Source: Pseudomonas oleovorans subsp. oleovorans (lineage in GTDB: Bacteria > Pseudomonadota > Gammaproteobacteria > Pseudomonadales > Pseudomonadaceae). Taken from it: DNA of 57,445 nucleotides. How positions within the stretch are numbered: the stretch's first letter is position 1; each line of letters starts with the position of its first letter. The position numbers and the translations under genes were made by a program. Below the pieces are notes generated by a model. It made no database searches, was not told where the DNA came from, and saw nothing but the letters and a program-made list of their open reading frames with translations. The DNA lies in NCBI RefSeq assembly GCF_002197815.1, contig NZ_NIUB01000031.1, positions 1-57,445 on the forward strand, read 5' to 3'. This document shows positions 27,399-35,388 of this stretch, in pieces.

Positions 27399-27445
27399 TT
27401 GGAAAATGGATCGTAAAAGGCTCATTTGATTGGTTTTCTGATCAA
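27395..27445 (+). promoter_or_regulatory. Candidate upstream activator sites
   Basis: TTGATTGG occurs at 27395 and 27426; the second begins the near-palindrome TTGATTGGTTTTCTGATCAA (27426-27445). The two sites are 31 bases apart (about three helical turns) and 65-115 bases upstream of the -24 element, a usual position for enhancer sites of sigma54 activators. Binding is inferred only. Confidence 0.45.
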
Positions 27446-27509
27446 GCGCAACCCGCTGCGCGCTGTGACAAATCGACGCAAGCCTTCTAGCACGCCGCTT
27501 TCAGCGAGC

Positions 27510-27525
27510 TGGCACAGGATTGGCT
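27510..27525 (+). promoter_or_regulatory. Sigma54 (-24/-12) promoter
   Basis: TGGCACAGGATTGGCT agrees with the consensus TGGCACRNNNNTTGCW at all but one of its fixed positions and has the correct GG-to-GC spacing. It lies 50 bases before the dehydrogenase start and just downstream of the gene for a sigma54 activator. Confidence 0.8.
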
Positions 27526-27575
27526 ATGGCAAGCCCCGAACCCGCTCAGCACAACAACGCACAAGGGGCCTGCTG

Positions 27576-28724
27576 ATGAACACTGCCGCATTCAAGATCG
27601 CCAACAAGCTACTGACCGGCCAGGGTGCCGTGGAGCAACTGGCTCTCGAACTGTCTCGACTGAATATCACCAATCCGCTGATCGTCACCGACACCATCCT
27701 GATCAAGTCCGGTACGGTCGAGCATGTCCTCAAGCAACTCGGCGAGCGCCGCTATGGCATCTATGACGGTGTCGAGCCGGAGCCGGAGATCGCCATCGTC
27801 GAAGCCTGCGCCAAGGTCTATCGCGACGGCGGCCACGATGGCCTGATCGGCGTCGGTGGCGGCAGCGCCATCGATATCGCCAAGGCGGTGGCTGGCTATG
27901 TCGGGCATGACGGTGCATTGGAAGAGTTGTTCGGCGTCGATCAGATCAAGCGTAAAGGCCCGCCGCTGATTGCCATTCCGACCACTGCTGGCACCGGCTC
28001 GGAAGTGACCAATGTGTCGATCCTCTCCGACAAGCAGGCGCAACTGAAAAAGGGCATCGTCAGCGATTACCTGCTGCCCGACGTGGCCCTGGTTAGCCCG
28101 CTGATGACCCTGACCTGCCCGCGTGGCGTGACCGCCGCCAGTGGCGTCGATGCGTTGGTGCATGCGGTGGAGTCCTACCTGTCGGTCAATGCCTCGCCGA
28201 TCACCGACGCCCTGGCCATCGCCGCAATCAAGCTGATCGCCAAGGCGCTGCCCAAGGCCTACGCCAATCCGGCGGATCTGCTCGCTCGCGAAGACATGGC
28301 CACTGCCAGTCTGATGGCTGGCATGGCCTTCGGTAATGCCGGCGTGGGCGCTGTGCATGCGCTGGCCTACCCGCTGGGCGGTCGCTTCAATATCGCTCAC
28401 GGCGTCAGCAATGCCTTGCTGCTGCCCTACGTGATGGCCTGGAACAAGCTGGCCTGCATCGAGCGCATGGCCGAGATCGCTGCTGCTCTCGGTGTGCAGA
28501 CCTATGGCCTGAGCGACAAGGCCGCCGCCGACCTGGCCGTCGAGGCCATGGCCGAGCTGTGCGCCAGCGTCGACATTCCCAAGGGCATGCGCAGCTTCGG
28601 CGTGCCGGAAGATGCCATCCCGGCCATGGCCGAAGAGGCCAGCAAGATCGACCGCCTGATGCGCAACAACCCGCGCCGCCTGACGGCCGGCGACATCGAG
28701 CAGATCTACCGCGCCGCCTACTGA
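27576..28724 (+). CDS. Iron-containing alcohol dehydrogenase (4-hydroxybutyrate dehydrogenase-like)
   Basis: A 382-residue group III alcohol dehydrogenase. NAD-binding GVGGGSAIDIAKAV near residue 93, TTAGTGSEVT, and metal ligands in SGVDALVHAVESYL and AVHALAYPLGG...HGVSNALLLP. Start taken at ATG 27576; the frame extends 50 codons upstream, but that would run through the sigma54 promoter. It is the first gene behind that promoter. With a succinate-semialdehyde dehydrogenase-like gene two places down, oxidation of 4-hydroxybutyrate (or 5-hydroxyvalerate) to the semialdehyde is a reasonable inference; lactaldehyde or other short alcohols are alternatives. Confidence 0.88.
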   Translation: MNTAAFKIANKLLTGQGAVEQLALELSRLNITNPLIVTDTILIKSGTVEHVLKQLGERRYGIYDGVEPEPEIAIVEACAKVYRDGGHDGLIGVGGGSAIDIAKAVAGYVGHDGALEELFGVDQIKRKGPPLIAIPTTAGTGSEVTNVSILSDKQAQLKKGIVSDYLLPDVALVSPLMTLTCPRGVTAASGVDALVHAVESYLSVNASPITDALAIAAIKLIAKALPKAYANPADLLAREDMATASLMAGMAFGNAGVGAVHALAYPLGGRFNIAHGVSNALLLPYVMAWNKLACIERMAEIAAALGVQTYGLSDKAAADLAVEAMAELCASVDIPKGMRSFGVPEDAIPAMAEEASKIDRLMRNNPRRLTAGDIEQIYRAAY

Positions 28725-28744
28725 TTACCGCAACGAAGATGAAA

Positions 28745-28764
28745 GGCCCCAGTGTACTGGGGCC
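28745..28764 (+). other. Intercistronic hairpin
   Basis: GGCCCCAGT-GT-ACTGGGGCC, a 9-pair perfect stem between the dehydrogenase and permease genes, 20 bases after the former's stop. No T-run follows, so it is more likely a processing or stability element than a terminator. Confidence 0.6.
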
Positions 28765-28801
28765 GGCTGAAATACAACTCTAATAAAGCTGGGTGACTCA
28801 A

Positions 28802-30181
28802 ATGTCCGAACTGCATCAACAAGACCTTGGTGTGGAAGCCCCCTACTGGCCGGTGGGGCCATTCAAGGTGCGTCTGCCTTTCATTCATTACCGCTTTGAA
28901 ATCTCCGACTACATGCAGGGCCTGCTCATGTGCGCGGTGGATCTGGCGGCGATTCCGCTGATGACCGAATTCCTCGGCATGCCCTTCGAGGTGGCGCTGG
29001 CAGTGGTCATGCTCAATGGCCTGCTGTACTTGACTCACCATTTGCTGGGCGATCCGGTCGTTCCGGGCTGGATCACCCCGGCGATCCCACTGCTGATGGC
29101 CTACTGCAGCCAGTTCCCGGAGGGCCCGGAGCGGGTGCATGCGCTGATTGCCTTCCAGTTGATGCTGGGGATATTTTCCATCGGCCTGGGCATGACCGGC
29201 ATGGCGCGCAAGGTGGTGTCGCTGGTGCCTTCCGCGCTCAAGGCCGGCATCATCATGGGCGCCGGCCTCAGTGCGGTGGTGACGGTGTTCAAGGAAGGCG
29301 GCCGTTTCGATGCCTTCCCCTGGACCATTTCCATTGCCATCGGCATCGCCTTTTACCTGGTGTTTTCCATCCATTTCCAGGAGCTGAAGAAGCGCAACCG
29401 CTTCTGGTGGAACTTCGCCAAGCTGGGCATCTTCCCGATCATCCTGCTGGCGGTGATCGTCGCGCCGATCTTCGGTGAGGCGCCGTGGCCGAGCATCGAG
29501 TGGGGCTTCAGCCAGCCGGACTTCGTCACCCTGTTCAACGAATACACGGTGTTCGGTCTGGGCATGCCGCCGCTGATGATGTTCATCACCGCCATTCCCA
29601 CCGTGTTCGCCGCCTATCTGGTGGTGTTCGGCGACGTGCTCGGCGCCAAGGCGATCCTCGGCGAAGCCGACCATGTGCGCCGTGACGAGAAGGTCGACTT
29701 CAACCCCGACCGCTCGCACCTGATCTTCGGTGGGCGCAATGCCTTCATGAGCATCTTCGGGCCGGACGTGGCCATGTGTGGTCCGCAGTGGTCCGCCATG
29801 CAGGTGGTGATCACCGAACGCTTCAAGGGTGGCGCCAAGGCGATGAAATCCATCTACGGCGGCGTCGGCTCGTTCCGTTGGGGCACCAACACCGGTCTGC
29901 TGCTGTTGCCGGTGGTGACCCTGGTGCAGCCGATTCTCGGTGTGGCGCTGGCGCTGACCCTGCTGATCCAGGGCTACGTCAGCGTGCGCCTGGGCATCAT
30001 GGAGGCGCGCAGCCAGCGTGACCTGGGCATTGCCGGCGTGATCGGCGCGGTACTGGCGATCAAGGGTGCCGGCTGGGCATTCGCCATCGGCCTGGGACTG
30101 TGCCTGCTGATCTACGGCACCCGTTTCTTCCGTGGCGAGAACGACCAGACCTTCACCAAGGATCTGCCGCCGGCCGAGTGA
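28802..30181 (+). CDS. NCS2/SLC23-like membrane permease, substrate unknown
   Basis: A 459-residue polytopic membrane protein with about 12 hydrophobic segments and the general look of the NCS2/SulP (SLC23/SLC26) fold, including LPFIHYRFEISDYMQG at the start, DPVVPGWITPAIPLLMAY and the later FGPDVAMCGPQWSAM stretch. I do not recognise a characterised member. Start at ATG 28802; a GTG three codons upstream is possible. Placed between a hydroxyacid-type dehydrogenase and a semialdehyde dehydrogenase, it may import the carboxylate they degrade. Confidence 0.75.
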   Translation: MSELHQQDLGVEAPYWPVGPFKVRLPFIHYRFEISDYMQGLLMCAVDLAAIPLMTEFLGMPFEVALAVVMLNGLLYLTHHLLGDPVVPGWITPAIPLLMAYCSQFPEGPERVHALIAFQLMLGIFSIGLGMTGMARKVVSLVPSALKAGIIMGAGLSAVVTVFKEGGRFDAFPWTISIAIGIAFYLVFSIHFQELKKRNRFWWNFAKLGIFPIILLAVIVAPIFGEAPWPSIEWGFSQPDFVTLFNEYTVFGLGMPPLMMFITAIPTVFAAYLVVFGDVLGAKAILGEADHVRRDEKVDFNPDRSHLIFGGRNAFMSIFGPDVAMCGPQWSAMQVVITERFKGGAKAMKSIYGGVGSFRWGTNTGLLLLPVVTLVQPILGVALALTLLIQGYVSVRLGIMEARSQRDLGIAGVIGAVLAIKGAGWAFAIGLGLCLLIYGTRFFRGENDQTFTKDLPPAE

Positions 30182-30240
30182 TTCCTTTCGATTGAATATG
30201 TCAGTTGGGCGCCGAGTGCGCTCAACTGCAGGAGCGACTT

Positions 30241-31701
30241 ATGCAACTCAACGATCCCGATCTGCTGCGCCACCAGGCCTATATCGACGGCAAGTGGTGC
30301 GATGCACCCGATGGGAGTGCCACGGAAATCTTCAACCCGGCCAATGACCAATCGCTGGGTTTCGTGCCCAACCTGGGCGCCGACGAAACCCGCCGCGCCA
30401 TCGAGGCCGCCCAGGCTGCTCAGCCGGCCTGGCGCGCACTGACCGCCAAGGAGCGCGCCGCACGTCTGCGCAAATGGTACGAGTTGATGCTGGCCAATCA
30501 GGAAGATCTGGCGCGGATCATGACGGCCGAGCAGGGTAAGCCGCTGACCGAGGCGCGCGGTGAGGTGCTTTACGCGGCATCCTTCATCGAATGGTTCGCC
30601 GAGGAAGCCAAGCGCGTCTACGGCGACACCATCCCAGGCCACCAGCCGGACAAGCGCCTGATCGTGACCAAGGAGCCCATTGGCGTGACCGCGGCGATCA
30701 CGCCCTGGAACTTCCCGGCGGCGATGATCACCCGCAAGGCCGGTCCGGCGCTGGCCGCTGGCTGCGCCATGGTGCTCAAGCCGGCGCCGCAGACACCGTT
30801 CAGTGCCCTGGCGCTGGCTGTGCTGGCCGAGCGCGCGGGCATCCCGGCCGGGCTGTTCAGCGTACTGCCGGCCGATGCCGAGCGTTCCCGCGAAGTCGGC
30901 GCTGAGCTGTGCGCCAACCCCATCGTGCGCAAGTTGTCGTTCACCGGCTCCACCGGCGTTGGCATCAAGCTGATGGAGCAATGCGCTCCGACCCTGAAGA
31001 AACTTTCGCTGGAGCTGGGCGGCAATGCGCCGTTCATCGTCTTCGAGGATGCCGATCTCGACGCAGCGGTCGAAGGCGCGCTGGTGGCCAAGTACCGCAA
31101 CGCCGGGCAGACCTGCGTCTGCGCCAATCGCCTGTATGTACACGAGGCCGTCTACGATGCCTTTGCCGAAAAGCTGGCTGCGGCCGTGGCCAAACTGCGG
31201 GTTGGCCCGGGTGATGAAGCAGGCGTCGTCATTGGGCCGTTGATCGACGGTAATGCCGTGGCCAAGGTGCAGGCGCATCTGGCCGATGCGCTGGAGAAGG
31301 GCGCCAAGGTGCTGCAGGGCGGCAAGGCGCATGAGCTGGGCGGGCACTTTTTCGAGCCGACGGTCATCACCGACGTCACCCCTGATATGCGTGTGGCCCG
31401 TGAAGAAACCTTCGGTCCGCTGGCGCCACTGTTCCGCTTCAACGACGAAGCCGAGGTGGTACGCCAGGCCAACGACACCGAGTTCGGCCTGGCCGGCTAC
31501 TTCTATACCCGCGACTTGGGGCGCACCTTCCGTGTCGCCGAAGCGCTGGAGTACGGCATGGTCGGCATCAACACCGGGCTGATCTCCAACGAGGTAGCGC
31601 CATTCGGTGGCATGAAAGCCTCCGGCCTCGGTCGTGAAGGCTCCAAATACGGCTTGGATGAGTACCTGGAGATCAAGTACCTCTGCCTCGGCGGTATCTG
31701 A
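30241..31701 (+). CDS. gabD: NAD(P)-dependent succinate-semialdehyde dehydrogenase-type ALDH
   Basis: A 486-residue aldehyde dehydrogenase of the GabD clade. Key features: ITPWNFPAAMITRKAGPAL, FTGSTGVGIKLM, catalytic Glu in LELGGNAPFIVF and the GQTCVCANR loop with the catalytic Cys followed by the paired Cys typical of SSADH. Start at ATG 30241 with CAGGAGCG ahead. E. coli GabD is 482 residues. In the sigma54 module it would oxidise the semialdehyde made by the iron-type dehydrogenase, or glutarate semialdehyde from delta-aminovalerate. Whether it is the cell's only gabD cannot be seen here. Confidence 0.88.
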   Translation: MQLNDPDLLRHQAYIDGKWCDAPDGSATEIFNPANDQSLGFVPNLGADETRRAIEAAQAAQPAWRALTAKERAARLRKWYELMLANQEDLARIMTAEQGKPLTEARGEVLYAASFIEWFAEEAKRVYGDTIPGHQPDKRLIVTKEPIGVTAAITPWNFPAAMITRKAGPALAAGCAMVLKPAPQTPFSALALAVLAERAGIPAGLFSVLPADAERSREVGAELCANPIVRKLSFTGSTGVGIKLMEQCAPTLKKLSLELGGNAPFIVFEDADLDAAVEGALVAKYRNAGQTCVCANRLYVHEAVYDAFAEKLAAAVAKLRVGPGDEAGVVIGPLIDGNAVAKVQAHLADALEKGAKVLQGGKAHELGGHFFEPTVITDVTPDMRVAREETFGPLAPLFRFNDEAEVVRQANDTEFGLAGYFYTRDLGRTFRVAEALEYGMVGINTGLISNEVAPFGGMKASGLGREGSKYGLDEYLEIKYLCLGGI

Positions 31702-31715
31702 ATCAGGTCGCTATT

Positions 31716-31783
31716 GTGGGAGGGGCTTTAGCCGCGACTGGCTTGGCACAAGGCCAGACGCTCGCCGCTGAAGCGCCTCCCAC
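31716..31783. repeat. REP-type inverted repeat
   Basis: GTGGGAGGGGCTTTAGCCGCGACTGGC facing GCCGCTGAAGCGCCTCCCAC. The arms are complementary with a few mismatches. Same family as the unit at 21064. Confidence 0.75.
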
Positions 31784-31865
31784 TGTCTCCTGCGCTTGTC
31801 GATCAAGGGCGCCACAGCCGTTACAATGCGCGCCACCGTGATCCAGCACTACGAACCGTTTGCGA

Positions 31866-32034
31866 TCTGCTGCGCGTCGGCCAGCCGTCGTTAAAAACAG
31901 GCTCGGAATGCTCATTTACTTCAGTAAACTCCGCTTGATTCGCTGCGCTCCCCCTACGGGCCAGCCTGCGGCTGTTACTTCACTTCGTTACGTTCTCGCC
32001 AGTTTTTGCCTAGCCCGGCTCTAGCTCGCGAGAT
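31866..32034. repeat. Dispersed palindromic element, copy A
   Basis: Contains TCTGCTGCGCGTCGGCC, AAAAACAGGCTCGGAATGCT, a TTTAC-ttca-GTAAA hairpin tip, and CTAGCTCGCGAGA at the far end. All of these recur in reverse orientation at 47358-47499. This copy carries about 55 extra bases (roughly 31939-31993) in the descending arm and lacks the outer inverted ends seen in copy B. Confidence 0.75.
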
Positions 32035-32060
32035 CCCAAATCGGTTCTCAGAGGTGCGCC

Positions 32061-32735
32061 ATGCAACCCTTCGCCATCGCCCCGTCGATCCTTTCCGCTG
32101 ACTTCGCCCGCCTGGGTGAAGAAGTGGACAACGTACTCGCCGCCGGTGCGGACATCGTCCACTTCGATGTCATGGACAACCACTACGTGCCCAACCTGAC
32201 CATCGGCCCGATGGTCTGCTCGGCGCTGCGCAAGTACGGCATCACCGCGCCGATCGACGCACACCTGATGGTCAAGCCGGTGGATCGCATCATCGGCGAC
32301 TTCATCGAGGCCGGCGCCTCGTACATCACCTTCCACCCGGAAGCCTCCGAGCACATCGACCGTTCGTTGCAACTGATCAAGGCCGGCGGCGCCAAGGCGG
32401 GTCTGGTGTTCAATCCGGCCACCCCGCTGGACGTGCTCAAGTACGTGATGGACAAGGTCGACATGATCCTGCTGATGAGCGTCAACCCCGGCTTTGGCGG
32501 GCAGAAGTTCATTCCCGGCACCCTCGACAAGCTGCGTGAGGCGCGCGCGCTGATCGACGCCAGCGGTCGCGAGATCCGCCTGGAGATCGACGGCGGCGTC
32601 AACGTGCAGAACATCCGCGAGATCGCCGAAGCGGGCGCCGACACCTTCGTCGCCGGCTCGGCGATCTTCAACCAGCCTGACTACAAGGCGGTGATCGACG
32701 CCATGCGTGCCGAGCTGGCCCAGGTGCGTGGATGA
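32061..32735 (+). CDS. rpe: Ribulose-phosphate 3-epimerase
   Basis: Interconverts ribulose-5-phosphate and xylulose-5-phosphate in the pentose phosphate pathway. 224 residues, TIM barrel: APSILSADFARLGEE, HFDVMDNHYVPNLTIGP (metal and catalytic Asp), DAHLMVKPVDR, MSVNPGFGGQKFIP and EIDGGVN (second catalytic Asp). Its stop overlaps the gph start (ATGA at 32732). Confidence 0.98.
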   Translation: MQPFAIAPSILSADFARLGEEVDNVLAAGADIVHFDVMDNHYVPNLTIGPMVCSALRKYGITAPIDAHLMVKPVDRIIGDFIEAGASYITFHPEASEHIDRSLQLIKAGGAKAGLVFNPATPLDVLKYVMDKVDMILLMSVNPGFGGQKFIPGTLDKLREARALIDASGREIRLEIDGGVNVQNIREIAEAGADTFVAGSAIFNQPDYKAVIDAMRAELAQVRG

Positions 32736-33412
32736 AACCGCTGCGCGCGCTGTGCGCCGGTGAGCTGCCGCGCCTGGTGATGTTCGACCTGGACGGCACG
32801 CTGATTGACTCGGTGCCCGATCTGGCCGCAGCGGTCGACCGCATGCTAGCAGAGCTGGAGCGCCCGCCGGCTGGCGTTGAAAAGGTCCGTGACTGGGTCG
32901 GCAATGGCGCACGGGTGTTGGTGCGCCGTGCCCTGGCCGGTGGTCTGGATCACGCCGCCGTGGGTGACGCCGAGACGGAAGAGGCACTGGCGCGCTTTCT
33001 CGATATCTATGCCGACTGCCACAACCTGACCGCGCTCTATCCCGGTGTGCACGAGCTGCTCGAGGCGCTCAGCACTGCAGCCGTGGAACTGGCGGTGGTG
33101 ACCAACAAGCCGGAGCGCTTCGTCGCGCCGCTGCTGGAGCAGGTTGGCCTGGGCGGCTATTTCCGCTGGATCATCGGCGGCGATACCTTGCCGCAACAGA
33201 AGCCGGACCCGGCGGCGTTGTTGCAGGTGATGCGCTTGGCTGATGTCACCGCGGCGCAATCGCTGTTCATCGGCGACTCGCGCAACGACGTGCTGGCCGC
33301 GCGCGCTGCGGGCGTACCGTGCATCGCAGTGAGCTATGGCTACAACCATGGCCGGCCGATTGCCGAGGAAGAGCCGAGTCTGGTGGTTCATAGCCTGGCT
33401 GAGTTGCTGTAA
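32732..33412 (+). CDS. gph: Phosphoglycolate phosphatase
   Basis: A 226-residue HAD-superfamily phosphatase that hydrolyses 2-phosphoglycolate from DNA repair. Motif I FDLDGTLIDSVPD (nucleophile Asp near residue 20), motif II VVTNKP, motif III Lys in KPDPAALL and motif IV GDSRNDVLAA. Coupled to rpe by a 4-base overlap; in relatives trpE follows, as here. Confidence 0.95.
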   Translation: MKPLRALCAGELPRLVMFDLDGTLIDSVPDLAAAVDRMLAELERPPAGVEKVRDWVGNGARVLVRRALAGGLDHAAVGDAETEEALARFLDIYADCHNLTALYPGVHELLEALSTAAVELAVVTNKPERFVAPLLEQVGLGGYFRWIIGGDTLPQQKPDPAALLQVMRLADVTAAQSLFIGDSRNDVLAARAAGVPCIAVSYGYNHGRPIAEEEPSLVVHSLAELL

Positions 33413-33423
33413 TCGCATTTGTG

Positions 33424-33481
33424 CGTAGGAGCCCGCTTGCGGGCGATGATTCGGTTGATCGCCCGCAAGCGGGCTCCTACG
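33424..33481. repeat. REP pair with perfect 23-base arms, gph-trpE gap
   Basis: GTAGGAGCCCGCTTGCGGGC... at 33425-33447 is matched base for base by its reverse complement at 33458-33480, around a 10-base centre (GATTCGGTTG). It follows the gph stop by 12 bases and probably caps the rpe-gph transcript. Confidence 0.85.
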
Positions 33482-33483
33482 GG

Positions 33484-33512
33484 TTGCTTAGCCTGAGCGG
33501 CTGCGCTACCTT
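33484..33512 (+). promoter_or_regulatory. Candidate trpE leader promoter
   Basis: TTGCTT, 17 bases, TACCTT. The spacing is ideal but the -10 is weak. It is 62 bases before the leader peptide start, and the trpG leader has a matching arrangement at 42517 (TTGCGC, 17 bases, TACTGT), which is the main support. Confidence 0.4.
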
Positions 33513-33574
33513 GGTCGCTCTCCCTATTCCCCGCCTGTCGAGATCGCACCGTGGTGGTCAGCTGCAAACTCTGG

Positions 33575-33619
33575 ATGAAAGTGATCAAGGCTCTGGCCCG
33601 TTGGCGCTGGCGCGCCTGA
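33575..33619 (+). CDS. trpE leader peptide (attenuator)
   Basis: A 14-codon frame, MKVIKALARWRWRA, with two Trp codons spaced by one Arg codon just before the stop, 67 bases ahead of trpE. A near-identical leader, MRLLKALARWRWRA, precedes trpG. Attenuation of both trpE and trpGDC by leader peptides is described in P. putida. Ribosome stalling at the Trp codons under Trp limitation should favour read-through. A short stem GCCGC-cgctgc-GCGGC (33629-33644) and CCGTTT follow and may be the terminator arm. Confidence 0.85.
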   Translation: MKVIKALARWRWRA

Positions 33620-33686
33620 TCCCGTCCTGCCGCCGCTGCGCGGCCCGTTTGCACCCGACCGTTTACCCCGAGCCATGAGGCTGATC

Positions 33687-35165
33687 ATGACCCATGAAGA
33701 ATTCCTGCGTTTAGCCGCTGAAGGCTACAACCGCATTCCGCTTGCCTGCGAAACCATCGCCGACTTCGACACGCCGCTGTCGATCTACCTGAAACTGGCC
33801 GATGCGCCCAACTCCTACCTGCTTGAATCGGTGCAGGGCGGCGAGAAATGGGGCCGGTACTCGATCATTGGTCTGCCGGCGCGCACCGTGCTGCGTGTGC
33901 ACGGTCATGACGTGGTGATCACCACCGACGGCGTCGAGGTCGAGCGTCACGAGTGCGCCGATCCGCTGGCCTTCGTCGAGCAGTTCAAGGCGCGCTACAA
34001 GGTGCCGACCATCGCCGGGTTGCCGCGTTTCAATGGTGGCCTGGTCGGTTACTTCGCCTATGACAGCGTGCGTTACGTCGAGCCCAAGCTGGCTGCCGGG
34101 GGGAACCCCGATGCGCTGGGCACGCCGGACATTCTGCTCAACGTCTCCGATGCCGTGGTGGTGTTCGACAACCTGGCGGGCAAGATGCACGCCATCGTGC
34201 TGGCTGACCCGGCCGAGGCGGACGCCTTCGAGCGTGGCCAGGCGCAACTGCAGGAAATCCTGCATAAGCTGCGTCAGCCGTTCACACCGCGTCTGGGTGT
34301 GGATCTGAACAAGCCGGCAGGCGAGGAGCCAGCGTTTCGCTCCAGCTTCAGCCGCGAGGATTACGAACGCTCGGTCAGCGCCATCAAGGACTACATCCTG
34401 GCCGGTGACTGCATGCAGGTGGTGATTTCCCAGCGCATGTCGATTCCGTTCAAAGCGGCGCCCATTGATCTGTACCGCGCGCTGCGCTGCATCAATCCGA
34501 CGCCTTACATGTACTTCTTCAACTTCGGCGACTTCCACGTGGTGGGTTCGTCGCCCGAAGTGCTGGTGCGCGTCGAGGACAACCTGGTCACCGTGCGGCC
34601 CATCGCCGGCACCCGCCCGCGTGGCGCTACCGAGGAGCAGGACCTGGCGCTGGAACAGGACCTGCTGGCCGATGCCAAGGAAGTTGCCGAGCACCTGATG
34701 CTCATCGACCTGGGCCGCAACGACACTGGCCGCGTCTCGGAAATCGGCTCGGTGAAACTGACCGAGAAGATGGTCATCGAGCGCTACTCCAACGTCATGC
34801 ACATCGTTTCCAACGTCACCGGCGAGCTGAAACAGGGCCTGACCTCGATGGACGCCTTGCGCGCCATTCTGCCGGCCGGCACGCTGTCCGGTGCGCCGAA
34901 GATCCGCGCAATGGAAATCATCGACGAGCTGGAGCCGGTCAAACGCGGCGTCTACGGCGGTGCAGTCGGCTACTACGCCTGGAACGGCAATATGGACACG
35001 GCGATTGCTATTCGTACCGCCGTGATCAAGGACGGCGAGCTGCACGTCCAGGCCGGCGCCGGCATCGTCGCTGACTCGGTGCCAGCCCTTGAGTGGGAAG
35101 AAACTCTGAACAAGCGCCGCGCCATGTTCAAGGCCGTGGCGCTGGCGGAGCAGGGTTCGCGCTGA
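33687..35165 (+). CDS. trpE: Anthranilate synthase component I
   Basis: Converts chorismate and ammonia (from TrpG) to anthranilate. 492 residues from MTHEEFLRLAAEGYNR, the same start and length I recall for the Pseudomonas protein; an ATG four codons upstream is less likely. The Trp-feedback site motif LLES is at YLLESVQGGEKWGRY, and the chorismate-binding C-terminal part has PIAGTRPRGATEEQD, DLGRNDTGRVS and GTLSGAPKIRAME. Separated from trpGDC by the inserted pxp cluster; controlled by its own leader. Confidence 0.98.
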   Translation: MTHEEFLRLAAEGYNRIPLACETIADFDTPLSIYLKLADAPNSYLLESVQGGEKWGRYSIIGLPARTVLRVHGHDVVITTDGVEVERHECADPLAFVEQFKARYKVPTIAGLPRFNGGLVGYFAYDSVRYVEPKLAAGGNPDALGTPDILLNVSDAVVVFDNLAGKMHAIVLADPAEADAFERGQAQLQEILHKLRQPFTPRLGVDLNKPAGEEPAFRSSFSREDYERSVSAIKDYILAGDCMQVVISQRMSIPFKAAPIDLYRALRCINPTPYMYFFNFGDFHVVGSSPEVLVRVEDNLVTVRPIAGTRPRGATEEQDLALEQDLLADAKEVAEHLMLIDLGRNDTGRVSEIGSVKLTEKMVIERYSNVMHIVSNVTGELKQGLTSMDALRAILPAGTLSGAPKIRAMEIIDELEPVKRGVYGGAVGYYAWNGNMDTAIAIRTAVIKDGELHVQAGAGIVADSVPALEWEETLNKRRAMFKAVALAEQGSR

Positions 35166-35179
35166 TCGTAGCGGATAGC

Positions 35180-35207
35180 AAGAAGGGCAGCTTAGGCTGC
35201 CCTTCTT
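35180..35207 (+). terminator. Terminator after trpE
   Basis: AAGAAGGGCAGC-TTAG-GCTGCCCTTCTT: a perfect 12-pair stem with a tetraloop, 14 bases after the trpE stop. Confidence 0.88.
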
Positions 35208-35246
35208 GTATTCGATTTCCTGGTATAGCTGCGCTCTACGCCAGTT

Positions 35247-35342
35247 CGTAGGGCGGACTCAGGAGCGTAGCGAACAGTCCGCCAAATCATGCCAATCCTG
35301 GCACAAGGGTAACGGCGTACTGCTTCGCGAGTACGCCCTACC
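35247..35342. repeat. Palindromic intergenic repeat between trpE and biotin carboxylase gene
   Basis: CGTAGGGCGGACTCAGGAGC ... GCGAACAGTCCGCC is one hairpin and GGCGTACTGCTTCGCGAGTACGCCCTACCG another, with the outer CGTAGGGCG and CGCCCTACCG ends also complementary. It lies between two converging transcripts (trpE and the pxp cluster) and may serve as a shared 3' structure. Confidence 0.65.
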
Positions 35343-35388
35343 GTGTTGGACATCCCTGTCCGTTCCTCACAAAGTCGCGGCGCCTTGC

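Larger units (their letters stand above)
31702..32060. other. Gene-free 359-base interval holding two repeat elements
   Basis: Between the aldehyde dehydrogenase gene and rpe. It holds a REP-type inverted repeat (31716-31783) and one copy of a dispersed palindromic element (31866-32034), with only about 80 unique bases between them. The rpe promoter must lie in or next to the second element; I see no convincing -35/-10 pair. No credible coding frame. Confidence 0.8.

Noticed and set aside
27426..27575. N-terminal 50-codon extension of the iron-type alcohol dehydrogenase
   Set aside because: It would cover the sigma54 promoter and its residues do not resemble the family; ATG at 27576 gives the usual start.
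33424..33481. CRISPR repeat or attachment site
   Set aside because: A perfect inverted pair of REP units, not direct repeats with spacers; no integrase nearby.
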